Source: Hyperoodon ampullatus
Taxonomy: Eukaryota; Chordata; Mammalia; Artiodactyla; Ziphiidae
NCBI GenBank assembly: GCA_949752795.1
Contig: OX457068.1
Location: 62,003,582 to 62,067,581, forward strand
DNA: 64,000 nucleotides
Direction: 5' to 3'
Part shown: piece by piece, positions 44,678 through 55,919 of the stretch
Layout: each line of letters begins with the position of its first letter
Numbering within the stretch: the first letter of the stretch is position 1
Program-made: the position numbers and the translations under genes
Notes under the pieces: generated by a model
Seen by the model: the letters and a program-made list of their open reading frames with translations, nothing else
What the model was told of the DNA's origin: nothing
Databases searched by the model: none

Positions 44678-45795
44678 TTTTTTTTTAACATCTTTATTGG
44701 AGTATAATTGCTTTACAATGGTGTGTTAGTCTCTGCTGTATAACAAAGTGAACCAGTTATACATATACATATGTTCCCATATCTCCTCCCTCTTGTGTCT
44801 CCCTCCCTCCTACCCTCCCTATCCCACCCCTCTAGATGGTCACAAACCACCGAGCTGATCTCCCTGTGCTATGCAGCTGCTTCCCACTAGCTATCTATTT
44901 TACGTTTGGTAGTGTATATATGTCCATGCCACTCTCTCACTATGTCACAGCTTACCCTTCCCGCTCCCCATATCCTCAAGTCCATTCTCTACTAGGTCTG
45001 TGTCTTTATTCCCGTCTTACCCCTAGGTTCTTCATGACCTTTTTTTTTTTCTTAGATTCCATATATATGTGTTAGCATACGGTATTTGTTTTTCTCTTTC
45101 TGACTTACTTCTTCACTCTGTATGACAGACTCTTGGTCCATCCACCTCACTACAAATAACTCAATTTCATTTCTTTTTATGGCTGAGTAATATTCCATTG
45201 TATATATGCGGCACATCTTCTTTATCCATTCATCTGTTGATGGACCCTTAGGTTGCTTCCATGTCCTGGCTATTGTAAATAGAGCTGCAATGAACATATT
45301 GGTACATGACTCTTTGAATTATGGTTTGCTCAGGGTATATGCCCAGTAGTGGGATTGCTGGGTCATATGGTAGTTCTATTTGTAGTTTTTTAAGGAACTT
45401 CCATACTGTTCTCCACAGTGGCTGTATCAATTTATATTCCCACCAACAGTGCAAGAGTGTTCCCTTTTCTCCATACCTTCTCCAGCATTTATTGTTTCTA
45501 GATTTTTTGATGATGGCCATTCTGACTGGTGTGAGATGATATCTCATTGTAGTTTTGATTTGCATTTCTCTAATGATTAATGATGTTGAGCATTCTTTCA
45601 TGTGTTTGTTGGCAATCTGTATATCTTCTTTGGAGAAATGTCCATTTAGGTCTTCTGCCCATTTTTGGATTGGGTTGTTTGTTTTTTTGTTATTGAGCTG
45701 CATGAGCTGCTTGTAAATTTTGGAGATGAATCCTTTGTCAGTTGCTTCGTTTGCAAATATTTTCTCCCATTCTGAGGGTTGTCTTTTCGTCTTGT
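44678..45795 (-). mobile_element. 5'-truncated L1 (LINE-1), antisense
   Basis: The plus strand begins with a T-run (44673-44687) and 'tctttattggagtataattg', the reverse of an L1 3' end. It runs into ORF2 C-terminal sequence to about 45795. Flanking GTTAGGATCTT (44667-44677) and GTTAAGATCTT (45794-45804) form a 10-of-11 target duplication whose inner bases overlap the L1 by microhomology. About 1.1 kb of the usual 6 kb is present, the common outcome of incomplete reverse transcription. Cetartiodactyl-type 3'UTR. Confidence 0.95.
45052..45795 (-). pseudogene. L1 ORF2 C-terminal remnant
   Basis: Minus-strand translation gives the conserved L1 ORF2 tail. Landmarks are [65 protein letters not shown] and [14 protein letters not shown], then in another frame [17 protein letters not shown] and YTMEYYSAIKRNEI. 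The Cys-containing C-terminal domain is included, but the reverse-transcriptase catalytic core is absent because of truncation. A frameshift near 45300 (a short deletion before the 'gttcattgcagctct' equivalent) separates the two frames. Not functional. Confidence 0.93.
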
Positions 45796-45965
45796 TAAGA
45801 TCTTGATATTTCATTCACTGTGGACTTTTTCACTGTTTTTTTTTTTTGAATATTGTGTATTATTTATCTTGATGAGTCTTTTGGCACCTCCTTCAATTTT
45901 GTGCCTAAATCTAGTGCTTCACTTACCTCACCCTAATCCTGATGCGGAATTCTACTTAATTAACA

Positions 45966-46240
45966 ATAGCTGCCACTAGCAGGTACTTGGTGGGAATGTG
46001 GCCTTGGACTAAGTGCTTTGCTTGCTGAATTCATCCACAATCTGCATGAGGTAGGAACTCATGAATCCTGCCCTCTTGGTCAACCAAAATTCTCACTTTC
46101 TTATAGAATAAATTAAGTTTAATGCTGACAGAGCCACTGAAACATTCTAATCCTCAGCTTTCTTTACTCATATGAGAATCCTGATGCATGTTAGAGTGGT
46201 TAAGTGACTGCCCCAGGGTCACACAGCTGCTTGAGACTAA
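45966..46240 (-). repeat. MIR SINE (antisense)
   Basis: 'ctaagtgctttgcttgctga', 'ctcagctttctttactcata' and 'ggttaagtgactgccccagg' with 'gtcacacagctgcttgagac' give the reverse MIR, diverged at its ends. Confidence 0.75.
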
Positions 46241-46535
46241 TATTCATTCATTCACCCGGCAAATGTTTATTGAGCATCTACTCTGTGCTCTACTGTAGAC
46301 ACTGGGAATAGAACAACAACAACAGCAACAGCAACAACAACAAAAACTGGCATCCCTGCCCTCCTGGAACTTACATTCTAGTGTGGGAAAGCAGTTAATA
46401 TACAAACATAGATATACATAATCAGACAAGGATAAGAGCTATGAAAAAAACGAAGCAGGGTAACGGGGAGAGGAGTGATGGAATGAGACTTTAAGGTAAA
46501 GGAACAGGAAGCCATGTGGATGGGATGGGGGTGGT
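46241..46535 (-). repeat. L2 LINE 3' end with internal (CAA)n
   Basis: 'attcattcattcacccggca', 'aatgtttattgagcatctac', 'tccctgccctcctggaactt', 'acattctagtgtgggaaagc' and 'gaagcagggtaacggggaga' are antisense L2 in order. A (CAA)n/(CAG) run at 46313-46345 has expanded where L2 normally reads 'gtgaacaaaacagacaaaaa'. Confidence 0.9.
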
Positions 46536-46550
46536 GAGAGCTAGTTCTAG

Positions 46551-46768
46551 GGCAAGGTTTCCCCACATTGACATTACTATATTGACATTTGGGGCTGGAT
46601 AATTCTTTATTGTGGGGACTGACCTGTGCCTTGTAGGATGTTTAGCAGCATCCCTGGCCTCTACCTACTTGATACCAGTAGCACCGCCCTCCCAGTTGTA
46701 ATGACCAAAAATGTCCTCAGACATTGCAAATGTCCCACGGGGAGTAAAACTGTCCCCAGTAGAACCAT
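46551..46768 (-). mobile_element. MER5A-type hAT-Charlie MITE
   Basis: Reverse of MER5A in full: 'ttgacatttggggctggata', 'attctttattgtggggactg', 'ggatgtttagcagcatccct', 'ccaaaaatgtcctcagacat', ending near GTAGAACCATGG. The 8-base flanks AGTTCTAG and GGGTCTAG agree at 6 of 8, as expected for an old hAT target duplication. Non-autonomous and long inactive. Confidence 0.92.
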
Positions 46769-46776
46769 GGGTCTAG

Positions 46777-47904
46777 CCACAAAGACAAGTGCAAAGGCTT
46801 TACTAAGTCATCCTTCCCATAGCTCAGCACCACAGGTCAATCCCAGCCAGCCCTGAGCACCCACTACCTGCAGAGTCAGCGCCACCAGACACACAGCTTG
46901 TCTCTCATTCATTTCACACGGGCTGCTGGCTGTTGGCCTCCTTTCATCCACAAGAGCGAAAGCTCCCTGGGGGCAGGTGTCCAGCCTTCACTCCTCTCTG
47001 CTCCTCAGAGGCCTGGGCTCTGTATATGGTGACTGTGTCTGCACAGTCCTCTCTGCCCCTCCATGCCAGAGACACTCTCCAAGGGCTTGGGGCTCAGGCC
47101 AGCTCTGGAGGACAGTGTCCCTGCGCAGCAGCTGGCCCACGCTCTCCTGTGAATTGCCCTCTGCACATACTTAAGGCTGTGCAGCTTTCACAAGAGGGAT
47201 GGCATGTGATGAAAGTTCACCTTCCACTCAATTAACCTTGAGAGAGAAGGTTTTTTTCCTTTTCTCCCCCAAGAGATTTTTTTTTTTTTTTTGATGACCT
47301 TTTTGAAGCATCTTATTTTCTGGGCAAAAAGCCAAATGATACATTCTCTTCCCAGCTGCAGGGCTGTTGCAGATTTTCAAAGCCGAGGTAAAGACAGTCT
47401 TTGGAATAAGTGCAAGGTGGGCAGTGAGGCTGGGAAATGTGAGAAAATGCCTTATTATTCCAGCCAAGTTTTGCCTGGAGGGATGGAGCCTTCACGGAGC
47501 ACGAGCCTTCAGGACCCACGAGATGCAGAAACCTGGAGACCTCAGGGCTACCAGGCACTCCCCCCAATTAGGGAGCACACATGAATACAAATTTAAAAAA
47601 TCAATTCCACTTTGGGTGAAAGTTGAATATTAATAAGTCATAACAAAGCACATCTTGCATAGTACTTTGCAATACGTGAAGAGTTTTTTTCACATATTTA
47701 ATCTCTTTGAGTCTCAAATTCAGCTATCAAATAAGATTGAATCTTATTTAAGACTGAATCAACAGAGTAGAATGAATAGTTATAGCCCTTTTTTCAATGG
47801 ATTTGATGGACAATGGTCCCCAAAAGCTCCCCTACCTGATCCCAGATGTGTAGCTCTCTGGTGATGGGTTTAGAGAAGAACAGCACATGCCTCCTCTCCC
47901 CCTC
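46777..47904. other. No recognisable feature
   Basis: About 1.1 kb. A T16 run lies at about 47279-47292. Short frames on both strands are not supported as coding. Confidence 0.4.
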
Positions 47905-48095
47905 CCCCCATGGGGAGCTCCAAATTCAGCCGCATGTATGTTCAGAAGGGAAAATAAAAGAAAGCACCCAAACCAGCGCCATTTCCTCATGGCCTCACCT
48001 TTGGCAGCTCTGGTGGCAAAGTGAGTTTCCTGAAAGTGGTCAGGTTTGCTTTGCACCACAGTTTTGCCCCATCTCTCTGAATTCCAGCAGCAAGT
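47905..48095. repeat. Member A of an unassigned two-copy repeat
   Basis: About 185 bases align in the same orientation with 55920-56112 at roughly 75 percent by eye. Shared anchors are AGAAAGCACCCAAACC, TTCCTCAT, GGCCTCA, CAGTTTTG and CATCTCTC/CTTCTCTC. On the minus strand both copies share a frame with FGCFLLFS. I do not recognise the family. It could be an old SINE-like or exapted repeat, or a diverged local duplication. Confidence 0.55.
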
Positions 48096-48239
48096 TGGGA
48101 GACTTCTAGAATCCTAGGAGGATTGTTTGAAAGCAACAGTCTAGAGAGTCACTGGGTGGTGGCTTGTTTCACGGGGAATGGGAAGTTGTGGTTGGGAGTC
48201 AGGAGGGGTGAATAAGGTTGAAAAAAAAAAAAGGCAGAG

Positions 48240-48405
48240 GAGTCTCATGGTCGAGAGCACAGTCTCAGGAGTTGGGCTGCCTGGGTTTCACTTCTGGCTC
48301 CGACACTTACCATTCACTTGACCTTGGCCAAGTTCACTTTACCTCATGGTGCCTCCATTTTCCCATCTGTAAAATGGAAATAATAAGAGTAGTTTCCTTC
48401 TAGGG
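48240..48405 (+). repeat. MIR SINE
   Basis: 'gagcacagtctcaggagttg', 'ggctgcctgggtttcacttc' and 'cccatctgtaaaatggaaat' span most of a well-preserved MIR. It follows a short A-run at about 48219. Confidence 0.9.
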
Positions 48406-49144
48406 ATGGGAGGAGAAGAGATTTCTAGGATTCAGATACTTTCTGATGGAGACCTGGTATCAAGAATCAAAAGTCTCTGAGAGGGGGTCAGCGAAGCTGA
48501 GGACATGGACCAGCGAGCTCTCCCTAGAGAGGCAGGTGCAACATTGGGGGATTGCTCTTGATGTTGAGGGGGCTGGAAAGAGCCTACACTGGGGATTTCA
48601 GGGCGATAGATGTTGAAGAAATGCCTGCCGGGTGGAGGCGCTGCTGCCTAACATCTGTCTTGCTACAGCCCCAGCCAGGAACCGAGCAGCACAAAGGGGC
48701 TTCCTGGAATGTTTGCGGCAACAGGCACTAATGTAAAGGCATCTCTTAAGTCCCGGTTCTTATCATTAGTCTCCATTTGCTGTCACAGGATGAAGGACTG
48801 GTGATTTGTGTCCCATGAAAATGTTCTTCCCGGAACATTAGGGAAGAGAAATTGGCATCACAGCAAAACCCAGAGCGGTCCCACAGCTTCTGGGCAGGGA
48901 TCCCCCCACTCAGGGGGGGACACTCAGGAAGAGAAGCCTTCCCTTTGGACTGTGGGGGCCCCGCACCTCAATCTTTTCACACCTCCTCCCCCCCCCGCAA
49001 AAGCGTCTTCTTTTCTTCCTGACATTGGACTTGAAATGATCAACCAGCCTTGCGTTGATTTCATCAACACCTCTGCTGACCCATCAGCCATTTCCACCTC
49101 CATGAGTTAAGGTAGAAATGGAAGAAAGCTTAGAATATTTCTAG
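48406..49144. other. No recognisable feature
   Basis: A C-run near 48987-48996 is the only low-complexity patch. Confidence 0.4.
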
Positions 49145-49260
49145 CTCAGCTTCCTTTTTCTGCAGAAGAGCAAGCTGGGATCCAGAGAGATTTTCAACTT
49201 GCCCAAGAGCACACTTACTAGTCATGTGACAGTCCCTGAGTCCCAGTGTCCTCATAGGTG
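49145..49260 (-). repeat. MIR fragment (antisense)
   Basis: 'cttcctttttctgcagaaga', 'caacttgcccaagagcacac' and 'ttactagtcatgtgacagtc' match the reverse MIR core. Confidence 0.65.
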
Positions 49261-49959
49261 TGTGGAGCTGTGACAGCAGAGTGGGGGATGGTGGGGGGAG
49301 TCATGTCTCCCAAAGTCTGGATGGTATGTGAAATGACCCTGCCCCATAACCTTTCACAGTTCTGGTAAAGTTAGGAAACCTACAAAAGGTTTGCGGCAAG
49401 TCAATATCCTGATGTACAGAAAACTACATCTTGGGTACAAATGACCGTGAAATGGGACAATCATACTGAAGTGCTCTGTGCATAATGGGGTAGAGCTGAG
49501 CTGGGAGAACTGTGTGTGGCCACTAGTTCGGGGCTGGGGCTGGACTGTGGAGATCTCTCAGTCTGTCAGTACAGCACATGCACTGAGTGAATGATTCTGT
49601 AAGAGTACTTGTCGAATCCAAACTCCCTCTGGCAGCAAAAAGAGCTCCAGCCCAGGTAGGAGAAGCTAACCTCTCCCCAGGGCTCCCTTCTCCCAAGCTC
49701 CAAGCTAATGAGTGTCTTTGGTGGGGACAGAGAGGGTGGTCTAGTCAGCCCCAAAGGGAGGTGTCATGGAGACTGGGCTTCTCTGAGCTCTGGCCACACC
49801 TTCACAAGACCTCAGTGTATTTGACCTCCAGATGCCCTTGAGGAGGATAAACACTCTGTCCTCAGTGTCCTCACCTCCCCGCTTCCTAGAGACTTTGTTT
49901 GTCCTTCAGAGAGCTTTCCCACTTGGCCACACTGGGGGCGGTCCTTGTGATGCTGCACA
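49261..49959. other. No recognisable feature
   Basis: Nothing recognised. Confidence 0.4.
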
Positions 49960-50075
49960 AATGCCCTGTGCGTTGCCTGGAATGAGCTGTGTGACCTTGA
50001 GTGGGTCACCTCCCAGCTGGGCCTCAGGTCCCTCCACTGTGAAAAGGGGGAGGTGAGCGGCTGGACTGGAAGCAT
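49960..50075 (+). repeat. MIR SINE fragment
   Basis: 'gagctgtgtgaccttgagtg' and 'gggcctcaggtccctccact' with GTGAAAAGGGG are MIR core. Confidence 0.8.
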
Positions 50076-52352
50076 GTGGAAGGCCAGGATGGCAACTTTC
50101 AACCTTCTATTTGCAGGCCTTACCAGGGCCTGGTACACAAGCAGGTTCAGAAAACATTCAGGAATCTGGGGAAAATGCAGCCCCCTCCAGTACTGAAATA
50201 TGGGGACGAGATTTGGAAGCTAGAAGCTCTGATGCTTTCACCTCCGGGTGGCTTTGATCATGGCTTTGAGGGAAGAGCTCCCTTTTAGGAGAACGTATAA
50301 ATAAGTGGTGAAGGCCACCGTGACCCAGCTACAAGACACGAAACTGAGTTTGAGGAACTTCGCAGAGCCCTGGAGACAGCTGCATGCAGCCCTGCTCGTC
50401 TCACCCTCGGCCATTTCCAACTGGGCACAAAGTGCCCCCATATGCCCCCATCCAAGACCATCCTCCTCGGTCAGTGAACTGGACTCTTCCAACTTCTTGG
50501 CTCTCTCTAAGACAGCGCCATTGGGTTCTGATGGATTAAGAGGCCATCTTCATGAAGATGTGGTTGATCTAGTACCTTCTCAAGCATATCCTTTTCTGAT
50601 AGGAAATAATGCTGCCTTAAACCAATGATGGTTCAACATGGCAGCATTTTGGGCAGCCACCAAAGTAGGGTAAAGGAGAGAACATAGAGGCTGAGGACCT
50701 CACTGATGGCACTCCACAAATCACACACTGACTTTTCACCTCTTCTCCCTACCACCACCCTACCAACCCTCTTACTGAAGTCTTTCTATTGGAGTGCTAT
50801 CCCACATGTACACACCAGGGTTCCCCACTCCACCTTGGGGTATAGCCAGCCCAGAATTTGTGATTCAGGGGGACTTCCTGACTGCTCCTGAAAGGCCTCC
50901 TCGATAGAACTTTCCTTTGCAAAAATTCCAACTTAGAGGAAAATGGGGGTGAGAGGTGTGGGCTGTAAAATAAGAAAGCACTAACAAAGTTTACTCAAAC
51001 CAATGCACTAAATAAAGAAAATATCAGTAACAGTTCACATCTTAAATTAGTAATAATGGGTACTAATATGTTCTGTGCTATTAATTCATTTTACCATCTC
51101 TCCCTCCCTGGAAATTTTTCAGTCTCCCTCTCCTGCAGCTTTAATGAGATACTTGTAAATTCATGTTGCTTTGTTGCAGAAAATACTCACCCTAAGAAGC
51201 ATTCGGAATGCATGGGCCTGGTCCTTGTATGTCTTTAAGATTTTACTGGCTCCTGCCTCCTGAGTCTTGCTGTGTGATTTAGAGGCTGGAGAGAGAAAAG
51301 GCTTTGGCTCGCCTTTATTTAACTTATTTGGAAGCCAAATGGATATTTCTCAAACCTTTTCCCAATACCTAGTGTCCTAGGACCAGTGTTTCCCTCCAGA
51401 TTTCACCTCCCACCTCCTTCACAGAGGCCATCCGAGGCCAACATTGTTTTCTCCAATTAACTTTATTGTCCCCCCAAAACTCACTCCTTGCTTCTGCCCA
51501 CTTTACCCCTATTTTCTATTTCCTACTCCACCCTTTCCGAGTCCTTCTTTTTATTATTATTCCTGACACTGACAACTTGCTGGTCTTAGGTTAGTTGCTG
51601 AGCAGACATACAGAGGTAAATCAAAGTGTGCTAGAAGTTTTTGTTGCATTGGGGGACCTTGCACGAGGAAGAGCATTGCTGTGGTCCCTCTCAGAGATGC
51701 TCCTTTGCATTAAGGGATGTTGAAGAACGTGAGGATGAATCTGAGTGATAGGGTCATCTCCAGGACCTGCCGAGCTTGGGTGCAACTGAGCAAGTGATTA
51801 ACGAGAATTGCATTTCTCATTTCTCTCCTCTGCTAGGAGCAGCATTCTGAGCCATCCTTAGGTAGCACCAGACTAATCTTTTTATAGGACCTACTCCGAT
51901 TTATTTTTGGCCCTGAGAACTATCCCTCAACTCTGCTAGGAAGCCTAACACAAATATTTGAGATCAAAGCGTCTTCAAGAAGTGGTTCTGAAGCAAAATC
52001 CCTGTTTTTAGTCAGAGCCAGCCTCATGTTTGGGCAGAACCCACCATTGCTTATGTGATACAGCATGAAGGGTAATGAAAAAAAAAAAAAAGAAGAACTT
52101 TAAATTCCATTGGAGCTTATTTCTCTCACAAGTGCCTAAAATTACATCAATCGAGATTAAGAGTATACTTGGGTGAGGTAGCATTACTTATCTGTAGTTT
52201 TTTTAAGACAAAAATACAAAAGGAATTGTGACCCATGAATTTTTCATAATTGTTGTGAATTAATGCTAGATTGTTTTCCTCCCTGGGAAAGTCTGAGGTG
52301 ATGTGGGACACTGGGATCATTGCAGGGGGAATTAAAAAGGGAACATGGGTGA
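50076..52352. other. 2.3 kb without a recognisable element
   Basis: No landmark of a known repeat apart from vague L2-like pyrimidine-rich sequence near 51390-51560 and an A-run at 52080-52091. No supported exon. Confidence 0.4.
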
Positions 52353-52561
52353 GATTAAAATATACACACTACTATATAAAAACTAGATAACCAACAAGGA
52401 CCTACTGTATAGCACAGGGAACTATACTCAGTATCTTGCAATAACCTATAAGGGAAAAGAATCTGAAAAAATAGATACATAGGTATGTATAACTGAATCA
52501 CTTTGCTGTACACCTGAAACTAACGCAACATTGTAAATCAACTATACTTCAATTAAAAAAT
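52353..52561 (+). mobile_element. L1 3'UTR end, 5'-truncated
   Basis: 'gacctactgtatagcacagg', 'aatcactttgctgtacacct', 'gaaactaacgcaacattgta' and 'aatcaactatacttcaatta' with an A-rich end are the cetartiodactyl L1 3' terminus. It is homologous to the reverse complement of 44690-44775. Only about 210 bases were copied. I cannot see a clear target duplication. Confidence 0.9.
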
Positions 52562-53304
52562 AATTCAACAAGGAAGAAAGAAAGGAACGTGGGGCAGGAG
52601 GGATACAGGGGGGTGGAGGAGAAAATGCAAGAAACAAACTTCCATTTTCCCAGGCGCCAGTCTTACCTGCAAGAAACTTGGCTCTCTCAAATCACCCGAA
52701 AACATCAAGTTATTAAAAAAGTGACAAACCCCAAGCGAAACAAATCAATGTTTCTGTTTTCATAAATTCAGAGAAAACAATATTTCTTTTTCCCTCTTCA
52801 GTAGTTTCAAACACGGGGCAAATATTTTCACACTACCCCATAAATCTGGAGTCTGCTGAACTGTAGGGAATTTTCTCTTCAACTGTCCCCATAACAGCAT
52901 CAAAAGGGAAAAAAAAAAAAAAACCTCAGTACCAAAGGCATAGACTTTTAGAGCCAGCTGACTGGCTAGAACCAGCCCTGGTTTCCACTGAGTCTCCAGC
53001 CAGGTGTCCGCATTCCGAGCAGGTGAGGGCTTGGCGGGCTGTCTAGCAGGGCCCGTAAATCCCCTGGTTTTCGGGCCCCCTCATGAAGCTGCCAGGCAGG
53101 AGGTATATATTGTCCACTAGAGCCTGAGGGCTCTGAGATATATGGTTTGAAAGGGAGCCGAGGAAGAGTGTAGTCAGGGGAGTTGTTCTGCCTCTGTGAC
53201 CGCTCCAGGTAATTGAAACGTGTCCCTTTAAGGACTGGGGCCATGCTGAAGTTTTCATTATTTAGCAGGAAAGCTTTCTAAATGGTAGTGTGTATCTCCT
53301 TGAG
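52562..53304. other. No recognisable feature
   Basis: Contains an A-run near 52909-52923. The block 53030-53250 is repeat-free with TATATATTG and TTTAAGG motifs, but nothing specific. Confidence 0.4.
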
Positions 53305-53570
53305 AGCAGTGTGGTGGAAGAGCTTTGGAAACAGGCGGCTTGACATTTGAATCCCAGTCCTACACTTAAACTCTGAATAAATCTGCAGAGGTTTTGTGTG
53401 AAGGTTTTTTGTCTGTTTTTAACATCTTTGGACTTGAATTTCCTTACCTGCAAAATGGGATAATGTGTAACTCACACAGCTTTTTGTGAAGTACAAATGA
53501 GACGGAGCAAACGGCTTGTCGCCTACTAAGTGCTCAGCGTATGATCTCTGTTATTATTGCTGACATCATT
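53305..53570 (+). repeat. MIR SINE (1 of a co-oriented group of 4)
   Basis: 'gcttgacatttgaatcccag', 'gaatttccttacctgcaaaa', 'tgggataatgtgtaactcac' and 'ctactaagtgctcagcgtat' span MIR head to tail, with an AT-rich interruption in the middle. Confidence 0.8.
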
Positions 53571-53894
53571 GTGATCACTCCTCTTTTAAAACCAAGCATG
53601 CTGAACATGCATTAACTTTCTGTTTCCCTCAGGGTGATTATATTTGATGCGTCCATTTTTATAATGTGCTGTGATACAGAATGCCCTTGGGAGCCCAGGA
53701 AGCACACAATCACGTTCAGCCCCCATTCCTCGAGTAAAGAGCCCCATCTGCTACCACTTATGCAGTGGCTCTGCTGTCCCTCCCTTCCCATGAGCCATGG
53801 ATCACGAATTCACTGCAGTGAATCTGGGTTCACTCTAATCTGGGTTCCCTGGAAACGGGGCCTACTAGGAAGCAGCAGGGAAGAGTGGAGAGGA

Positions 53895-54120
53895 ACCAGG
53901 ATGAGCCTGTGGTTAGAAGGCCTGAGCTCAACACTCTGCTCCCTCACCTGGCAGCCAGGTGGCCTTGGCCTCCCTAAGCCTCAGGGAAACAGACAACAAT
54001 GATGGCCCCAACCTCATGGGGGTGGTGGCGAGAATTAAGGGAGACAATTCATGTGAAGCCTCTGACATAGTGTCCTGTGCATTGTAGATGCTCAATAAGT
54101 GATGGCTTTTATTATTAACT
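53895..54120 (+). repeat. MIR SINE (2 of 4)
   Basis: 'ccctaagcctcagggaaaca', 'gcgagaattaagggagacaa' and 'gtagatgctcaataagtgat' fit the MIR core and its 3' tail. Confidence 0.8.
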
Positions 54121-54669
54121 AAAGGACACAGGGGAACAACCAAGGTCATTCAACCTGCCACTTTACACTTGACCCAATAGTGAGCCACGATCTGGTCATA
54201 GCCAGGTCTGTAGGGTCCTCTATGACCCCTCAGTCATCTTTTGTGCCCACTCTGTTTCCTCTTGGGTCTTCCACATGCTGAGTGAGGCACCACAGTGCAT
54301 GTAGGTAAATCCCCACTGTGAGCCTGAGGCTGGTGGCGGGTGAGCCACGAACCCCCGGGGACCAAGGTCTCTGAATAAGCAAATGCAGCACCAGGAGCAC
54401 AGTGAGTACGGGGGAGTCGGCCATGCAGTGAACCCACGACACGCACCAGCCCTCAGGGAAAGGCTCACTAAACAGAGTAAGCTCTTTAAGACAGGGCTTC
54501 GCTTTAGATTTGATGAAAAGAGTATCCATGCTCAGAACCAGCTGAGAAGGCTCAAGTCAGCCCAAGGTGACTAGCGCTGCCCGGCCTTTTCCCAGTATCT
54601 CTGATAACCAGGATGCTTCATGAGGTTAGTTGACTGGTTGGGAGAACATATTTTTAAATAAATGAGATA

Positions 54670-54800
54670 TCAGAAGACATTAGAACTCGAACACCTAATA
54701 ACGGAGTGACCTGGGCAGAATCATTTGTCTTTCTGGAGGGTGAGTTTCCTCCTTGTTAAAGGGTAATAACTACCAGCCCTCCCCAGCAGGGGTGCAGGGT
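54670..54800 (+). repeat. MIR SINE (3 of 4)
   Basis: 'ggagtgacctgggcagaatc', 'gagggtgagtttcctccttg' and 'ttaaagggtaataactacca' fit a diverged MIR core. Confidence 0.6.
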
Positions 54801-54814
54801 GCAGAGTAACGTGG

Positions 54815-55000
54815 GGCCTTATCAGGAACCTGAAAACCTGAGTTCCTGTCTGACCTTTTCTACCAATTAGCTGGCTGACTTTGGGTAACTTTCTCAGTCT
54901 CGCTGGACCATGGATTTTCCAGCTCCAGAATGAGGGGCTTGGCGTAAATAGCCTCACAAGTCCTTGTCAACTCGGAAATCCCATTGGCTTCTGAGAGAGA
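54815..55000 (+). repeat. MIR SINE (4 of 4)
   Basis: 'ctgaaaacctgagttcctgt', 'aattagctggctgactttgg' and 'gtaactttctcagtctcgct' then 'tccagaatgaggggcttggc' are a MIR core. Confidence 0.75.
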
Positions 55001-55221
55001 GTGGCAGGTCATAGCTGTGACTTGGTTTACAGAACTGCACAACATCCTGTAAATGTAAGGTCCGCTCCTAGCCTGGTGGTACCAGGCACACTGTCAACCT
55101 TTATTGAAGTCATGTGGATGAATTAGTTATAATATTTCAATTAAGGTGGGTTCAGATTCTACCCTTTAAAAAAAAAGAAACAAAGAAATTAAAAATTGGA
55201 TGTATGCTTTGTTGAGGTATA

Positions 55222-55253
55222 GGGGTGTGTGTGTGGGTGTAGGGGTGGGGGGG
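55222..55253 (+). other. GT-rich tract with G-quadruplex potential
   Basis: Runs G4, G3, G4, G4 and G3 are separated by (TG)n and single-T loops. On the minus strand it gives a Pro/Thr-rich artefact inside a longer open frame. Confidence 0.65.
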
Positions 55254-55919
55254 TGTGGTAGAGGCACTGTGTACCATTTACAATTTCTATTTTTTGCTGC
55301 TCGTTCCTCACCACTGTGAAATGCCGGAAAGTCTGAAGAGACATTTGCAAGTCTGCCCAATGTCAGTTCCACTCGTAGAGCAGTCCATCTTCTTTGGAGT
55401 GTGTGTGACCTTTGCAGGTTGTCACATCCTGGGCACGGCCCCAAGCCGTCCTCCAAGGGAGCTGGCATGGAGGAGCGGGACTTGAGCTGCGAGGCAGGGC
55501 AAGCAGCAGTTTCCGGGCCCTGTGCCAACCTCCAGATAATTGCCAGTAGCAGGAGAGAGACGGTGAGGTTGGCAGAGCCTGTCTGAAAGATCAATGGTCC
55601 CCTTCTCACCACTGCAGCATCATGGCAGGGAGGAGAGCTGGGAAGCAGAGATGCATGTGGGGAGGCGGGGAGAAAGGAGAGTCAGGATGAGGGAGACCGA
55701 CGGAAACAGAAGATGAAGGGAGAGCTAGAGAAGCATAGAAATGCAAGAGCTGGGATCACAGAGATATGAGCTAGAGAGAAAAAAAACAGTACATAGAGTA
55801 AGACAGATGGAGGAGAGCCAGAGACCAAGAGAGAACCGCAGACACAAAAGGAGAGGAAGAGAGCGAGCTCTGTCTTGAAGTGGCATAGCATCGTTTGCCT
55901 CAGGAGCTGTATGGGGATC
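55254..55919. other. No gene; purine-rich stretch at 55640-55870
   Basis: The second half is about 230 bases of GA-rich sequence with imperfect AGAGA/GGAGA units. The 148-residue minus-strand frame upstream is probably fortuitous. Confidence 0.45.

Noticed and set aside
46313..46345. Possible CRISPR-like or tandem array from repeated CAA units
   Set aside because: Simple trinucleotide microsatellite in an L2. CRISPR arrays are not expected in a mammalian genome.
52909..52923. A-run taken as a possible retroposon tail
   Set aside because: No flanking duplication or identifiable body upstream.
54783..54798. CTCF-like site (CCAGCAGGGGTGC) in a MIR
   Set aside because: One key core position is mismatched and CTCF-like matches of this quality are frequent by chance. 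Kept out of the feature list.
55166..55612. 148-residue minus-strand open frame with an apparent hydrophobic segment
   Set aside because: Its C-terminal third is encoded by the GT-rich tract (Pro/Thr repeats), and no homologous family is recognisable.
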